Below, piece by piece: positions 44,766 to 54,070 of a stretch of 58,260 bases of DNA. The translations under genes were made by a program, and so were the position numbers. The notes under the pieces were generated by a model. The model worked only from the letters and a program-made list of their open reading frames with translations. It was not told the origin of the DNA and did no database searches. Within the stretch, counting starts at the first letter, position 1, and every line of letters begins with the position of its first letter. The stretch is taken from assembly GCA_035525785.1 (NCBI GenBank), contig DATLDQ010000130.1, positions 1-58,260 on the forward strand. The letters run 5' to 3'. This DNA is from CADEED01 sp035525785 (GTDB taxonomy: Bacteria; Pseudomonadota; Gammaproteobacteria; Steroidobacterales; Steroidobacteraceae).

Positions 44766-46195
44766 GTGCTCCTGCTTCGATAGCAGAGGCGCAGTTCGAC
44801 GTCGTCGTCATCGGCTCCGGCCCCGCGGGCCAGAAGGCCGCCATCCAGGCCGCCAAGGCCGGCAAGCGTGTCGCCGTCATCGAGCGCGACCGCCAGGTGG
44901 GCGGCAACTGCGTGCACACGGGCACCATCCCGAGCAAATCATTGCGCGAGCACGCGCTGCGGCAACGAATACGCCGCGTGGACCTGTCGAGCGAGCCCAT
45001 CCAGTCGCTGCTCGATGGCGTCAACGAGACCATCGCCGCGCACGACGCCTACATGTCCGCCCAGCTCGAGCGCAACCAGGTCACCTTGCTGCGCGGGCGC
45101 GCGAGCTTCCTCGACGCGAAGACCCTGGCCATGCGCCGCATCGACGGCTCGCAGACGCGCGTCGGCGCGCCGCTCATCATCATCGCCACGGGCTCGCGGC
45201 CGCGAACGCCACCGCACCTGGCGGTGGACCACGAGCACGTGCTCGACAGCGACTCGATCCTGTCGCTGGCCTATCTACCCCGCTCCCTGCTGGTGCTCGG
45301 TGGCGGCGTCATCGCCAGCGAGTACGCAGCCATGTTCGCCGCCCTCGGCTGCCACGTGACGCAGGCCGACCAGTACGAGCGGCCACTCGGCTTCCTCGAC
45401 CCCGAGCTCACGCAGTTCTACGTGGACGAGCTGCGCCGCGCCGGCGGGGAATACGTCCCCAAGTGCGAGGCGGTGTCCACGCAATGGGATGGCGTCTCGC
45501 AGGTGCGCACGGAATTCACCAACGGCAGGGTGCTGTCCGCCGACAAGGTGCTCGTCGCGCTCGGCCGCGTGGCCAACGTCGATGGGCTGCACCTGCATTC
45601 GGCCGGCATCGCGCTCACTGCGCGCGGACACATCCAGGTCGACGACTGCCTGCAGACCACGACCGCCGGGGTTTACGCCGCCGGCGACGTCATCGGCCCG
45701 CCAGCGCTCGCCTCCGTGTCCATGGAACAAGGCCGCCGCGCCGCCTGCCACGCGCTCGGACTGATGGTGCCGCAGGACCCGGTGTCGCGCCTGCCCTCCG
45801 GCGTGTACACCATCCCCGAGATCGCGACCGTGGGTCTCGACGAGAACGAGGCGCGGCGCCACTTCGGCGGATGCGTCGTCGGTCGCGCCCGCTTCGAGGA
45901 GATCGCGCGCGGCCAGATCAACGGCAGCCAGCGCGGGTTGCTCAAGCTGGTCGCCGACCCCGGCGGACGGCGCGTGGTGGGTGTGCAGATCGCCGGCGAT
46001 GGCGCCACCGAGCTCGTGCACATCGGGCAGCTCGGCCTCGCCGCCGAGCTCGACGTCGATGCCTACGTCGACAATGTCTTCAATTTTCCGACGATGGCCG
46101 AGGCCTACCGCATTGCGGCGTTCGACATCGTGAAGCAGCGGGCGCGGCACGTCACGGCGGACTCGGTGGCCGACGCGGTATCGGCGGTGCTGTAA
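44762..46195 (+). CDS. sthA: Soluble pyridine nucleotide transhydrogenase
   Basis: A 477-residue FAD flavoprotein that moves hydride from NADPH to NAD+. VVVIGSGPAGQKAAIQAAK is the FAD site. NCVHTGTIPSKSL has Cys50 and Thr55 where disulfide reductases have two cysteines, the SthA hallmark. LLVLGGGVIASEYAAMFAAL is the NAD(P) site, and FNFPTMAEAYRIAA closes the dimerisation domain. The ATG overlaps the HDOD stop. It would rebalance NADPH made by Zwf in the Entner-Doudoroff route encoded earlier in the window. A strong hairpin terminator follows. Confidence 0.92.
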   Translation: MSAPASIAEAQFDVVVIGSGPAGQKAAIQAAKAGKRVAVIERDRQVGGNCVHTGTIPSKSLREHALRQRIRRVDLSSEPIQSLLDGVNETIAAHDAYMSAQLERNQVTLLRGRASFLDAKTLAMRRIDGSQTRVGAPLIIIATGSRPRTPPHLAVDHEHVLDSDSILSLAYLPRSLLVLGGGVIASEYAAMFAALGCHVTQADQYERPLGFLDPELTQFYVDELRRAGGEYVPKCEAVSTQWDGVSQVRTEFTNGRVLSADKVLVALGRVANVDGLHLHSAGIALTARGHIQVDDCLQTTTAGVYAAGDVIGPPALASVSMEQGRRAACHALGLMVPQDPVSRLPSGVYTIPEIATVGLDENEARRHFGGCVVGRARFEEIARGQINGSQRGLLKLVADPGGRRVVGVQIAGDGATELVHIGQLGLAAELDVDAYVDNVFNFPTMAEAYRIAAFDIVKQRARHVTADSVADAVSAVL

Positions 46196-46200
46196 AAAAT

Positions 46201-46227
46201 GGCGCGCGTCCTATGCTGACGCGCGCC
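46201..46227. terminator. Bidirectional intrinsic terminator
   Basis: GGCGCGCGTC (46201-46210) pairs perfectly with GACGCGCGCC (46218-46227) around a 7-nt loop. On the minus strand it is followed by ATTTTTT, and on the plus strand by TTCGTTCGT. It sits between the convergent sthA and secreted-protein genes and would stop both, more strongly the latter. Confidence 0.8.
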
Positions 46228-46237
46228 TTCGTTCGTC

Positions 46238-47773
46238 TCAATTCTGCGGGAAGAACATGAACGTCCCGTAGACGTTGTCTTTCCAGACCTGCATTGCGGT
46301 CGGTCCGGTGTAGTTGTCAGAGGCGAGCGGCGGAAAGATCGTGAATCTCGCAGATTGCGTAGTTTGGTTCGTGATCGTGCTGCTCCACTGATTCGACGAG
46401 CTCAATTCCGCTTGCGTCTTCAGTTTGGTGCTCCAACCAGTAAGGAAGCTGGCGCTACCTTCGAGAGAATGGCTGACCTTGTAGGTGTCTTTTGCCGTCC
46501 TTCCCGATTCCGACGTGCTCGAATAGCTCGTCGAATAGACCTGCCCGGTCGGTTGCCCACCCGGAGGCACGGGTGTGAAGTTCATGATCAAGTTGGCCGG
46601 AAGTGGCGGATTCCCACTGAGAGGCAGCTCGAATCGGTGGGTGGGGTCAGAGTTCGGGTTGTACCCCGGATTCCCGGCAAAGGGATCAGCCTGCGAAATG
46701 GCCAGCAGATCCACGGAAGTCAGCCCGCCCAACGCCGTATCCCAGGTGCGGTTCAATCTCGCCCACGCTTGCAGCGGAATGGGCTGGACTCCTCGCAATT
46801 GGCCGACCGTGAGAGGTAGCACGTCCATCCCGGTAATAGTGTCGCGAGTGTCGTAGCCATAGCCCCCCACGGTCACCGTCGACGGGAACACCATGGTGAA
46901 AATCATCGGATTGAGCCACACATAGACCGTGTCGTAGTCGTGATCGACACCCGCCGATGAGGAAGCCGGACCGGGCACGATCAACTCGTTCGAGATTTGC
47001 TGACTGATGCGCAACGAGTTGCTGCTGTCCCGTTGCTGGCTCCAGCCTGCCGAATATGACTGGGTGGTTTGCCCGTTGAAGACGCCGAAGAGGTTGAAGC
47101 CCGTGGTGACCGAGACAGTCTGCGTTATTCCAGTCGTGAAGCTGGACGAATGCGAGGTGCTCGTGCCGTTCATGAAAGCGTTCGCGTAGTTAGCTGAACT
47201 GCGTGAACCGGGAGGAGCATATGTCAGGCCGACCACCTGGTATTTCGGTCTTACCCAGCCAGATACGCCAGTGCGATGGATGGCGCAGGAAACGCTGGTT
47301 CGTCCCTGGAAGGCGGGTTGAGCGCCGTCTGGCCTGCCCCATGACCATTTCGCCTGCCCACTTTCGAACGAATAGCTCGAAGCTGTCGATCCCTGGTACG
47401 TGATGCCATCGCAATTGACCGACGCCAGCCAGGTGCGACCAGGATCCGAGGTGAAACCCGCTATATTCAGTGACGTGCGCTGGTAGACGTCTCCCGCCTT
47501 CAATGTCCCGGGCTGGTCCGCGAAGGCTACGACAGTCAATCCATCGGGCGAAGTCGCCGGCGTGATGGAACCGAGTGTGTGCCCCAGGCAAAACGAAGCA
47601 CTACTGGTGCAGTACCCGGCCGTAAGGTAACGAGGCGGTATGCCGTTTCCCACCGTGACCACCGGCAGGTCAATGACCTGACCACTGACTTGAGCGACGG
47701 CACTGGGTGCGTGGACCAGCGCGCTCGATGCCAGGATTGCGAACGTCAATGCCCGGCCAACTCGGTTCAACAT
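46238..47773 (-). CDS. Unrecognised secreted Ser/Thr-rich protein, possibly membrane-inserting
   Basis: A 511-residue protein with a signal peptide (about 1-27, ending APSAVAQ). I do not recognise the family. Four cysteines (Cys55, Cys62, Cys121, Cys163) probably form two disulfides in an N-terminal beta-rich domain. Two segments of about 70 residues, 192-262 and 408-478, are very rich in Ser, Thr, Gln and Asn with alternating hydrophobic residues (SSFTTGITQTVSVTTGFNLF; STKLKTQAELSSSNQW). That pattern resembles the amphipathic hairpins of beta-pore-forming proteins. Each segment follows a Pro/Gly-rich run (LTYAPPGS; FTPVPPGGQP). Base composition is less GC-rich than in neighbours, hinting at transfer. 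It has its own terminator. Confidence 0.8.
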   Translation of the reverse strand: MLNRVGRALTFAILASSALVHAPSAVAQVSGQVIDLPVVTVGNGIPPRYLTAGYCTSSASFCLGHTLGSITPATSPDGLTVVAFADQPGTLKAGDVYQRTSLNIAGFTSDPGRTWLASVNCDGITYQGSTASSYSFESGQAKWSWGRPDGAQPAFQGRTSVSCAIHRTGVSGWVRPKYQVVGLTYAPPGSRSSANYANAFMNGTSTSHSSSFTTGITQTVSVTTGFNLFGVFNGQTTQSYSAGWSQQRDSSNSLRISQQISNELIVPGPASSSAGVDHDYDTVYVWLNPMIFTMVFPSTVTVGGYGYDTRDTITGMDVLPLTVGQLRGVQPIPLQAWARLNRTWDTALGGLTSVDLLAISQADPFAGNPGYNPNSDPTHRFELPLSGNPPLPANLIMNFTPVPPGGQPTGQVYSTSYSSTSESGRTAKDTYKVSHSLEGSASFLTGWSTKLKTQAELSSSNQWSSTITNQTTQSARFTIFPPLASDNYTGPTAMQVWKDNVYGTFMFFPQN

Positions 47774-48072
47774 GAAAACTCTCCCTGTTTCGGAACTCCG
47801 AAGATGAGTTCCGATCGGGAGTTAGCCACGTGACGCGGCTCGCTCGCAAGAATTGCCTGGCTCGACTTAACCTACTGAATCTTATTGGGATTCGGGCAAA
47901 TCAAGTCGCATTTCTGCGCCGAATGCACAGATTCTCGACATCGCCGCGCACGCTAATAGATAGGCCTATTTGCTCGACGACAACGTGCCGGAGCAGCGCG
48001 CATGGCGCGCTGCAGGTCAGCATGAGGACATGTCCGTGCGCTCTCTGCCGTCGGGCAATGAGTCCCCTCGCG
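47774..48072. other. Intergenic region with relaxed GC content and two palindromes
   Basis: This 299-nt stretch separates the secreted-protein gene start from the TonB receptor stop. The part near 47780-47970 is AT-richer than the rest of the window and must hold the secreted-protein promoter. ATAGGCCTAT (47960-47969) is a perfect 10-bp palindrome. GCAGCGCGC (47993-48001) and GCGCGCTGC (48005-48013) form a 9-bp stem with a 3-nt loop downstream of the receptor gene, without a T-tract. No credible gene was seen. Confidence 0.6.
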
Positions 48073-50481
48073 TCAGAACTTCTGACTGAACTTCAACCCG
48101 ATGGTGCGCGGCCTATTCACGACCGAGTAGACGATGGGGCCGCAGATCTTGGTGTCGCACTCGACGTAGCGATACAGGCTCGCCCGATCATCGAACACGT
48201 TGTTGATGAACAGTTCGGCTTCCCAGCTTTCCTTGGCCAACCCGAAGGAGAAGTCGAAGATCGAGTAGCCGTCCTGGTCGCCCAGGATCGCGGACTCCGC
48301 CGGCAGCAGCGCCGATCGGGCAGTGCTGTTGTGGACCACCGATCCTTGCAGGTGCGAATCATATCCGCCGAGCTTGAATTCCTTCCGCGCAACGATGTTG
48401 GCCTTGAACTTCGGCGTGGTCGGCAAGCTCGTGCCGCTGGGAGCGAACGGGGTCGGCAGACCGTCGTCGTCGAGACACTCCGCTTCCTCGAGCTGCCTCC
48501 CGTCGGTGCCGAGCAGCTTGCAGAACGTGCCCTGCATCTCCGACTCCTGGAGTGCGAGACCGCCGTAGATCGTGAGCCCCTCTGCGGCGGCCCATTGCAA
48601 GTCCATCTCGATGCCACGCAGATCCGCCGCACCATTGGCATTCGCCACGTTGGTCAGACCGTTCTCGCCCAAGAACGAGAACTGGAAGTCGTCCCAGACT
48701 TCCTTGTACACCGCGCCATTGAAGCGCAGCCGGTTGCCCAGCCATGAAGTCTTCCAGCCGATCTCGTAGTTGGTGAGGAAGTCCGCGCCATACGGCGGAA
48801 AACTTCCGCGGCGGTTCACGCCACCCGGTCGGAACCCCTCCGAGTAGGTTGCGTAGAACATCGCATCGTCAGTGGCATGGAACGTCGCGTTGAACTTGAA
48901 GATGTGGTCGTCATCCTTCACGGTCCTGTCGAGGTTCGTGCAAGGTGCAGTCGAAAAGACGTGGCCGGTGTCTTCGCAGGATGCCTCGCCCGTCGATGAG
49001 CCGAGCGTGTTGGTGATTCCGAACCCGTAAAAGCCTTCGAGCGAGTTCTCGTACTTGAACTGCCGAAAGCCTCCCATCAGCGTGAACCGGTCGGTTATGT
49101 CGAAGCTGAGTTCGCCAAACACCGCGTAGTCACGATCGACGCGCCATTGCTTGGTGAGCCAGAGCGTGTCATCCCAACCCGTGACATTGCCCTCATCGGT
49201 GTAGCCATCGACGCGATAGTCCTGCTGGATGTCGTGCGTCTGCCGTTGATAGAACAGACCGCCGACGAAGCGCGTGCGCTTCTCGGGGTCGGTACTGAAC
49301 CGCAGCTCGTGGCTGGCCTTGGTGTAACCGTCCTTGCCGCGAATGTATTGCGACGGATTGATGAGATCCCCGTCGTTGTCGTAGAACCACTGGCCCGAGC
49401 CGTTCAAGGTGTCGTAGAAAAAGGAGTAGTCGGAGTAGTCGGAATTCACGTCGACGTCGCGCTTGAGGTACGAGGTCGTGAAGGTCATGTCGAAGGTGCT
49501 CAACTTGCCTTCGAGCGTCATGGCCGCCTGCATCCAGCGATCGTCGCTGTTCTCGGGATGCCAGTGCGCCACCTGAAGCTCGCCGAAACCCGACTCTTGC
49601 GCGTAGATGCCGTTCGACTTCTGCTGCTGACCCATGATGGTGGGTGTCAGCGTCCAGTTGTCGTTGAGATCGATCTTGAGCGCGGCGCGCGCACCAATCG
49701 TGTCCGCGTCGTTGTAGTCATCCTCGGCGCGCGAGGACATCGAGATGCCTGAAGTGGGAAACGTGCGCGTCGCCGCGACGTTGTCGATGTAGCCCGCATC
49801 GTGTCGCGCCCATCCGACGAGGCGGATCGCGGCGCTCTCGCCGATCGGAACGTTGACGAAGCCTTCGGCGAGATAACCCACGTCGCCGTCCGTGACCGAG
49901 CTTCCCTGCAGGCTGTAGGCCGCATCGAAGCCCGACTTGTCAGGCTTGTTGGTGATGATGCGGATGGTGCCCGCCTGCGAGCTCGCGCCGTACAGCGTGC
50001 CCTGCGGACCCGCGAGCGCTTCCACGCGCGCGATGTCGTACATGTGGATGTCGAGCGCGCCCTGGATGGTGGTGATGGGCTGCTCGTCGAGATACTGGCC
50101 GACGCTCGGCTGCGGACCGGAATGGTTGCCGTTGTCGCCGGATGCCGCGCCGCGCATGAACACACGCGCAAAACCAGGCCCGGCCTGCTGGAAGGACACG
50201 CTCGGCAGGAACTTCACGTAGTCCTCGAAGCCGCTGACACCGAGTTGCTCCAGTCGCTCGGTGCCGATGGCCTGCATCGACAGAGGTACGTCCTGCAGGT
50301 TCTGCTGGGTCTTCAGCGCGGTGACGACGACCTCGTCGAGGCCGCGTTCTTCATCGGCTTGTTGTGCCTGAGCGACGCCGGTGGCCGCAAGGATCGCGCC
50401 TGCCAATGGCGCGCCATGAAAAAGCAGTTTGGACCGTTTGGACTCGAGACGCCGAATCTTCCGCAGTTTGCTGCGTGTCAT
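48073..50481 (-). CDS. TonB-dependent receptor
   Basis: An 802-residue outer-membrane receptor. A signal peptide (to about residue 40, ending GVAQAQ) precedes the TonB box DEVVVTALK. The plug has QNLQDVPLSMQAIGTERLEQ and EALAGPQGTLYGASSQAGTI with the conserved GxxGTLYG element. The barrel ends in NRPRTIGLKFSQKF with a C-terminal Phe. It resembles the broad class found in sphingomonads and xanthomonads that lack an assigned ligand, distinct from the 981-residue sugar type at 23114. It follows the TPR-sulfotransferase and M20 peptidase genes on the same strand, so the ligand may be a sulfated or peptidic compound. Confidence 0.92.
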   Translation of the reverse strand: MTRSKLRKIRRLESKRSKLLFHGAPLAGAILAATGVAQAQQADEERGLDEVVVTALKTQQNLQDVPLSMQAIGTERLEQLGVSGFEDYVKFLPSVSFQQAGPGFARVFMRGAASGDNGNHSGPQPSVGQYLDEQPITTIQGALDIHMYDIARVEALAGPQGTLYGASSQAGTIRIITNKPDKSGFDAAYSLQGSSVTDGDVGYLAEGFVNVPIGESAAIRLVGWARHDAGYIDNVAATRTFPTSGISMSSRAEDDYNDADTIGARAALKIDLNDNWTLTPTIMGQQQKSNGIYAQESGFGELQVAHWHPENSDDRWMQAAMTLEGKLSTFDMTFTTSYLKRDVDVNSDYSDYSFFYDTLNGSGQWFYDNDGDLINPSQYIRGKDGYTKASHELRFSTDPEKRTRFVGGLFYQRQTHDIQQDYRVDGYTDEGNVTGWDDTLWLTKQWRVDRDYAVFGELSFDITDRFTLMGGFRQFKYENSLEGFYGFGITNTLGSSTGEASCEDTGHVFSTAPCTNLDRTVKDDDHIFKFNATFHATDDAMFYATYSEGFRPGGVNRRGSFPPYGADFLTNYEIGWKTSWLGNRLRFNGAVYKEVWDDFQFSFLGENGLTNVANANGAADLRGIEMDLQWAAAEGLTIYGGLALQESEMQGTFCKLLGTDGRQLEEAECLDDDGLPTPFAPSGTSLPTTPKFKANIVARKEFKLGGYDSHLQGSVVHNSTARSALLPAESAILGDQDGYSIFDFSFGLAKESWEAELFINNVFDDRASLYRYVECDTKICGPIVYSVVNRPRTIGLKFSQKF

Positions 50482-50508
50482 GGTGACTCCCCGGTTCGTG
50501 TTGTATCA

Positions 50509-50531
50509 GGACAGATCTGAAAACTGTCCCC
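50509..50531. repeat. Degenerate REP-like palindrome
   Basis: GGACAGATCTGAAAACTGTCCCC is split here as GGACAGATCTGAAAA then CTGTCCCC; it is an imperfect copy of the GGGGACAG family. It lies 28 nt upstream of the TonB receptor start, in the gap after the sulfotransferase gene, and so falls in the receptor's leader. Confidence 0.6.
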
Positions 50532-50566
50532 ATCGTTCTGCGAAGTGTATGCCCTTCGCCACGGAA

Positions 50567-52480
50567 TCAAAACTGCGGCGTGTCCGGGTAACGGTCGAGC
50601 ACCGCACCCAGTGCTCGCTTCAGCGGATCCAGCCAGGGCTCGAAGTGCTGCCACTGCTCCATTCCCGAGCGATAGATCGGCTGGCGCACCTGTTCGGAGC
50701 TGGCGGTGCGCACGGCGCGCTGGTTCTCGTGGAATTTCAACACGGCGGGCTCGAATTCGAGACCGCAGTAGGCGAGCAGGCGGCGCACTTCGGCCTCGGT
50801 GTTCTCGACCATGTCTTCGTAGAACACGCGGTGCACGCGCCCGGGCAGCACGGCGTCGAAGTGCGCCATGAGCTCGACGTAGTCGCGGTAATAGCGGCCG
50901 ATCTCGGTGAGGTCGTAGGTGAAATTCTGGCCGCGCGCGAACTGCTGCTTGAACCCGGAGAGACAGCAGCCGAGCGGATGCCGCCGCGCATCGATGATCC
51001 TGGCGCGCGGCAGCATCAGGTGGATGAACCCGACGTGCGCGAAGTTGTTAGGCATCTTGTCGATGAAGAACGGCGCGGCCGTCTTGCGCTGAATGCGCGT
51101 CTGCGCGAGGTAGCGCTCGCCGAGCGCGCGCATCTCGTCCGCGGAGTACTTCTCGAGCGCGCGTGGATAGGCGTTGACCCCGGGCCGGGTGGTGCGCATG
51201 CCGACCACGCGCGACAGCATGATGACGTCCGGCAACTCCATGGTGCCTTCGACCCGCGAATGCGAGGCGAGGATCTGCTCGATGAGCGTCGACCCGGCGC
51301 GCGGCAGCCCGATCACGAAGATCGGGTCGGGCGCATTGCTGCCCCACCCGGCACGTTCGGCGAAGAAATCGCGCGTGAAGACCTTGCGGCTGCGCTCGAC
51401 GTGCGCGTGATTCTCGTCGGCGTCGTAGCGGATCATCTCGCGCCGCAGCCGGTTGCCCTCGAGGTAGTGCTGGAACGACTCTTCGTAGTCGCCCGCATCC
51501 TCCAGCGCCTTTCCCAACGAGAACTCGAAGTGCAGGCGGTCGTCCGCGGACAGGCCTGCGCTCGCCAGCTGCACACGCATCGCGGCGGTCTGCTCGGCCG
51601 TGAAGCGGAAGGTCTTGAGGTTCGCGAGACTCCAGTACGCCTCGCCCAGATGCGGCGCCTTCTCGATGGTCTTCGTGTACGCGGCGATGCTCTCGGCGTT
51701 GTGCCCGGCGGTCTTCAGCGCGTGCCCGAGGCTCATCCACACCTTGGCCTGGTTGGGGTACTCGGCGAGCACCTCGCGGTACTGCTCGATGGAGGCTTCG
51801 TACTCGCCGATGCGCCCGAGGATCGCCGCCCGCAGATTGCGCATGCCGGGGTTGCGCGGCTCTTCAGCCAGCAGCATTTCCACCTGTGCCAGCGCGGCTT
51901 CGGGCCGGTTCTGCCGGTGCAGCACCAGCGCATAGTTGTGGCGCGCCGCGCTGAAGCCGGGAGCAAGCTCGAGGCAGCGCGACAGCAGGGTCTCGGCATC
52001 GGCGTAACGACCGATGCGCGCCGCCACTTCCGCGAGCATGCGGATCGCGGCGACATCGGTGGGCTGCCGCTTGAGGAACTCGCGCAGCGTCGCCTCGGCA
52101 TCGGGTATGCGGTTTTCGACCAGCGCCAGTGCCGCGCCCATGAGCCGCGGATCGCGCGTGGAGTGGCGGATGGACTCGGCATAGGCACCGTCGGCCGCCT
52201 CGCGCATCTCGAGCGCGGTGTAGTGATCGCCGAGCGCACGCCAGGCATCCGGCAGCGCCGGCTTGAGCGCGACCGCGCGCCGCAGCGACGCGATGGCATC
52301 CTCGCCACGGCCCATCCTGCCGAACGCCAGGCCCTGCAGCGCCAACGCGTTCGGCTGGTCGGGCACCGCCTTGAGTATTTCCGCGGCCTGGTCCGCGGCT
52401 TCCGCCGGCGCGCCCGCGAGCAGCCGTACCGCGTTCGCCAGCGCGACGTCGAGCGTGCCGGTGGGCTCGGACGCGTCCAC
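50567..52480 (-). CDS. TPR-sulfotransferase fusion protein
   Basis: A 637-residue cytoplasmic protein. Residues about 10-300 are tetratricopeptide repeats (LKPALPDAWRALGDHYTALE, ELAPGFSAARHNYALVLHRQ, EYPNQAKVWMSLGHALKTAG). Residues about 385-610 are a sulfotransferase domain: FVIGLPRAGSTLIEQIL is the 5'-phosphosulfate (PAPS) loop from about residue 388, and RARIIDARRHPLGCCLS with FKQQFARGQ resembles the 3'-phosphate site. The TPR part may bind a protein substrate, as in tyrosylprotein-type sulfotransferases. The start is GTG at 52480, 14 nt after the M20 peptidase stop. The combination of TPR-sulfotransferase with a TonB receptor recurs in related bacteria; its purpose is unknown. Confidence 0.88.
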   Translation of the reverse strand: MDASEPTGTLDVALANAVRLLAGAPAEAADQAAEILKAVPDQPNALALQGLAFGRMGRGEDAIASLRRAVALKPALPDAWRALGDHYTALEMREAADGAYAESIRHSTRDPRLMGAALALVENRIPDAEATLREFLKRQPTDVAAIRMLAEVAARIGRYADAETLLSRCLELAPGFSAARHNYALVLHRQNRPEAALAQVEMLLAEEPRNPGMRNLRAAILGRIGEYEASIEQYREVLAEYPNQAKVWMSLGHALKTAGHNAESIAAYTKTIEKAPHLGEAYWSLANLKTFRFTAEQTAAMRVQLASAGLSADDRLHFEFSLGKALEDAGDYEESFQHYLEGNRLRREMIRYDADENHAHVERSRKVFTRDFFAERAGWGSNAPDPIFVIGLPRAGSTLIEQILASHSRVEGTMELPDVIMLSRVVGMRTTRPGVNAYPRALEKYSADEMRALGERYLAQTRIQRKTAAPFFIDKMPNNFAHVGFIHLMLPRARIIDARRHPLGCCLSGFKQQFARGQNFTYDLTEIGRYYRDYVELMAHFDAVLPGRVHRVFYEDMVENTEAEVRRLLAYCGLEFEPAVLKFHENQRAVRTASSEQVRQPIYRSGMEQWQHFEPWLDPLKRALGAVLDRYPDTPQF

Positions 52481-52494
52481 GGACTAGCTACCGC

Positions 52495-53934
52495 CTACTT
52501 GCGCGCGGCCTTGCCGGTGCCCGCGAGCTCCTTGACGATGAGATACCAGAGCTCGTTGCCCTCGTAGAACGACTTCACGGGGATGCGCTCGTTGAGTCCG
52601 TGGGAGAAGGAATCCTTGTCGCGCATGAAGATCGCGTCGGTGGCATAGGTCGGGATACCGATGGACCGGAACACCAGGCCGTCGGTGGCGCCCGAGCCCT
52701 GGTACGGCACCACCGGAGTGCCGGGATAGAACTTGTGCACGGCGCGCGTCACCGCGTTCAGCACGTCCTTGCGCAATGGCGACGGGTCGCTCGACAGCGG
52801 ATCGGACTTCACCGTCACCTCCACGCCCTCGCCCACCACCTTGGCCAGCGTGCCGCGCACTTCCTCGATCTTCACGCCGGGGAAGATGCGGCAGTTGACG
52901 TTCGCGGTCGCGCGCTGCGGCAGCGCGTTCTCGGCGTGGCCGCCATTGAGCATCGTGGCCACGCAGGTGGTCCGCGTCTGGCCGATGGTGCCCGGATTGT
53001 CAGCCAGCACCTTCGCGGCCGCCTCGTCGCGCGGGTTCTCGGCGAACTTCTTCATGGCCTCACCCAAGGCGCCTGGTGTCGTCTTGCCGCTCTCGCGAAA
53101 GCTCGCGATCGTGATGTCGTTCCACATGACCGGGAAACGGAAAGCGCCCACCTTGAGCAGCGCGGAGGACAGGTCGTAGATCGCGTTGTCGGCGCGCGGC
53201 GCGGAGCTGTGTCCGCCGGGATTGCGGGCGGTCAGCGTGAAATCCGCGTAGGTTTTCTCGGCCGCCTGCACCGCATAGATCGTGGGCTTGCCGGTTTCGT
53301 CGTCGAGGTTGCCGCCACCGCTGTCGGAGTTGAGCGCGAATTCCGCGTCGATGAGCTCGCGGTGCTGCTTCGCCATCAGCTGCGTGGTGGCCTGCGAAGT
53401 TTCCTCGTCGCCGCTGAAGTAGATGATGAGATCGCGCTTGGGCACGTACTTCTCGGCCTTGAGTCGCAGGAACAGCGCCGTGAGATGCGTGACGCCTGCC
53501 TTGTTGTCCGCGGTGCCGCGGCCGAAGAAGAAGCCGTTTTCCTCGACCAGCGTATATGGATCGCGCTCCCAGTCCGCGCGCTCGGCCGTGACCACGTCCA
53601 TGTGGGCGAGCAGCACGATCGGCTTGCCGCCCGTGCCGTCACCCCGGTAACGGACGACCAGTGTCGCGGTGTCGTTGTCCGGTAGTTTGAAGGGCGTGAT
53701 GGTCACGTCCGACGGCGGGAAGCCGGCGGCGCGGAATTCGCCCGCCAGATATTCGGCCATCTCGGGCACCTTGGCCTTGCCCAGCTGCGTGGGGATGGAG
53801 ATGACTTTGGCGAGGATTTCCCGCGACTTCGCGTCGATGGGCCCCGGCGGGGTGCCGGTGGCGGCTCCGGCGGCAGCGACCAGCGCCAGGCCGGCGGCGA
53901 ACGCACAAATCTGTCTCACTGGGATCTTGGTCAT
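52495..53934 (-). CDS. Exported M20-family zinc metallopeptidase
   Basis: A 479-residue di-zinc peptidase with a signal peptide (about 1-25). Metal and catalytic residues are visible: His111 and Asp113 (LLAHMDVV), bridging Asp143 (GRGTADNKAG), general base Glu177 and zinc ligand Glu178 (FSGDEETS). The lid-domain motif is NPGGHSSAPRADNAIY, and a final His lies in SFSHGLNERIP. Such enzymes cleave dipeptides or acyl-amino acids. It is first in the operon with the TPR-sulfotransferase and TonB receptor. A TAAGAT box about 30 nt upstream is a plausible -10, and GGGGTGTC precedes the ATG. It is divergent from the pspA-like gene. Confidence 0.92.
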   Translation of the reverse strand: MTKIPVRQICAFAAGLALVAAAGAATGTPPGPIDAKSREILAKVISIPTQLGKAKVPEMAEYLAGEFRAAGFPPSDVTITPFKLPDNDTATLVVRYRGDGTGGKPIVLLAHMDVVTAERADWERDPYTLVEENGFFFGRGTADNKAGVTHLTALFLRLKAEKYVPKRDLIIYFSGDEETSQATTQLMAKQHRELIDAEFALNSDSGGGNLDDETGKPTIYAVQAAEKTYADFTLTARNPGGHSSAPRADNAIYDLSSALLKVGAFRFPVMWNDITIASFRESGKTTPGALGEAMKKFAENPRDEAAAKVLADNPGTIGQTRTTCVATMLNGGHAENALPQRATANVNCRIFPGVKIEEVRGTLAKVVGEGVEVTVKSDPLSSDPSPLRKDVLNAVTRAVHKFYPGTPVVPYQGSGATDGLVFRSIGIPTYATDAIFMRDKDSFSHGLNERIPVKSFYEGNELWYLIVKELAGTGKAARK

Positions 53935-54070
53935 GTGACACCCCGAAAAACGATGGCCAGAATCTTACCTAGTCGCGGCCCTTGCATTGCAGGCAATCAC
54001 CTTTATTCTTCACGTCTGTCGCGCGGTTCTCGTCATTTGGCGCGAGCTCGCACGACTCCTGGGAGGGTTC

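Noticed and set aside
48073..50481. Siderophore receptor
   Set aside because: No iron-regulatory box, siderophore genes or ABC importer are adjacent; receptor sequence alone does not establish iron transport.
50429..52567. 712-codon plus-strand frame opposite the sulfotransferase gene
   Set aside because: Shadow frame; spans the start of a TonB receptor and two intergenic gaps and has no recognisable domain.
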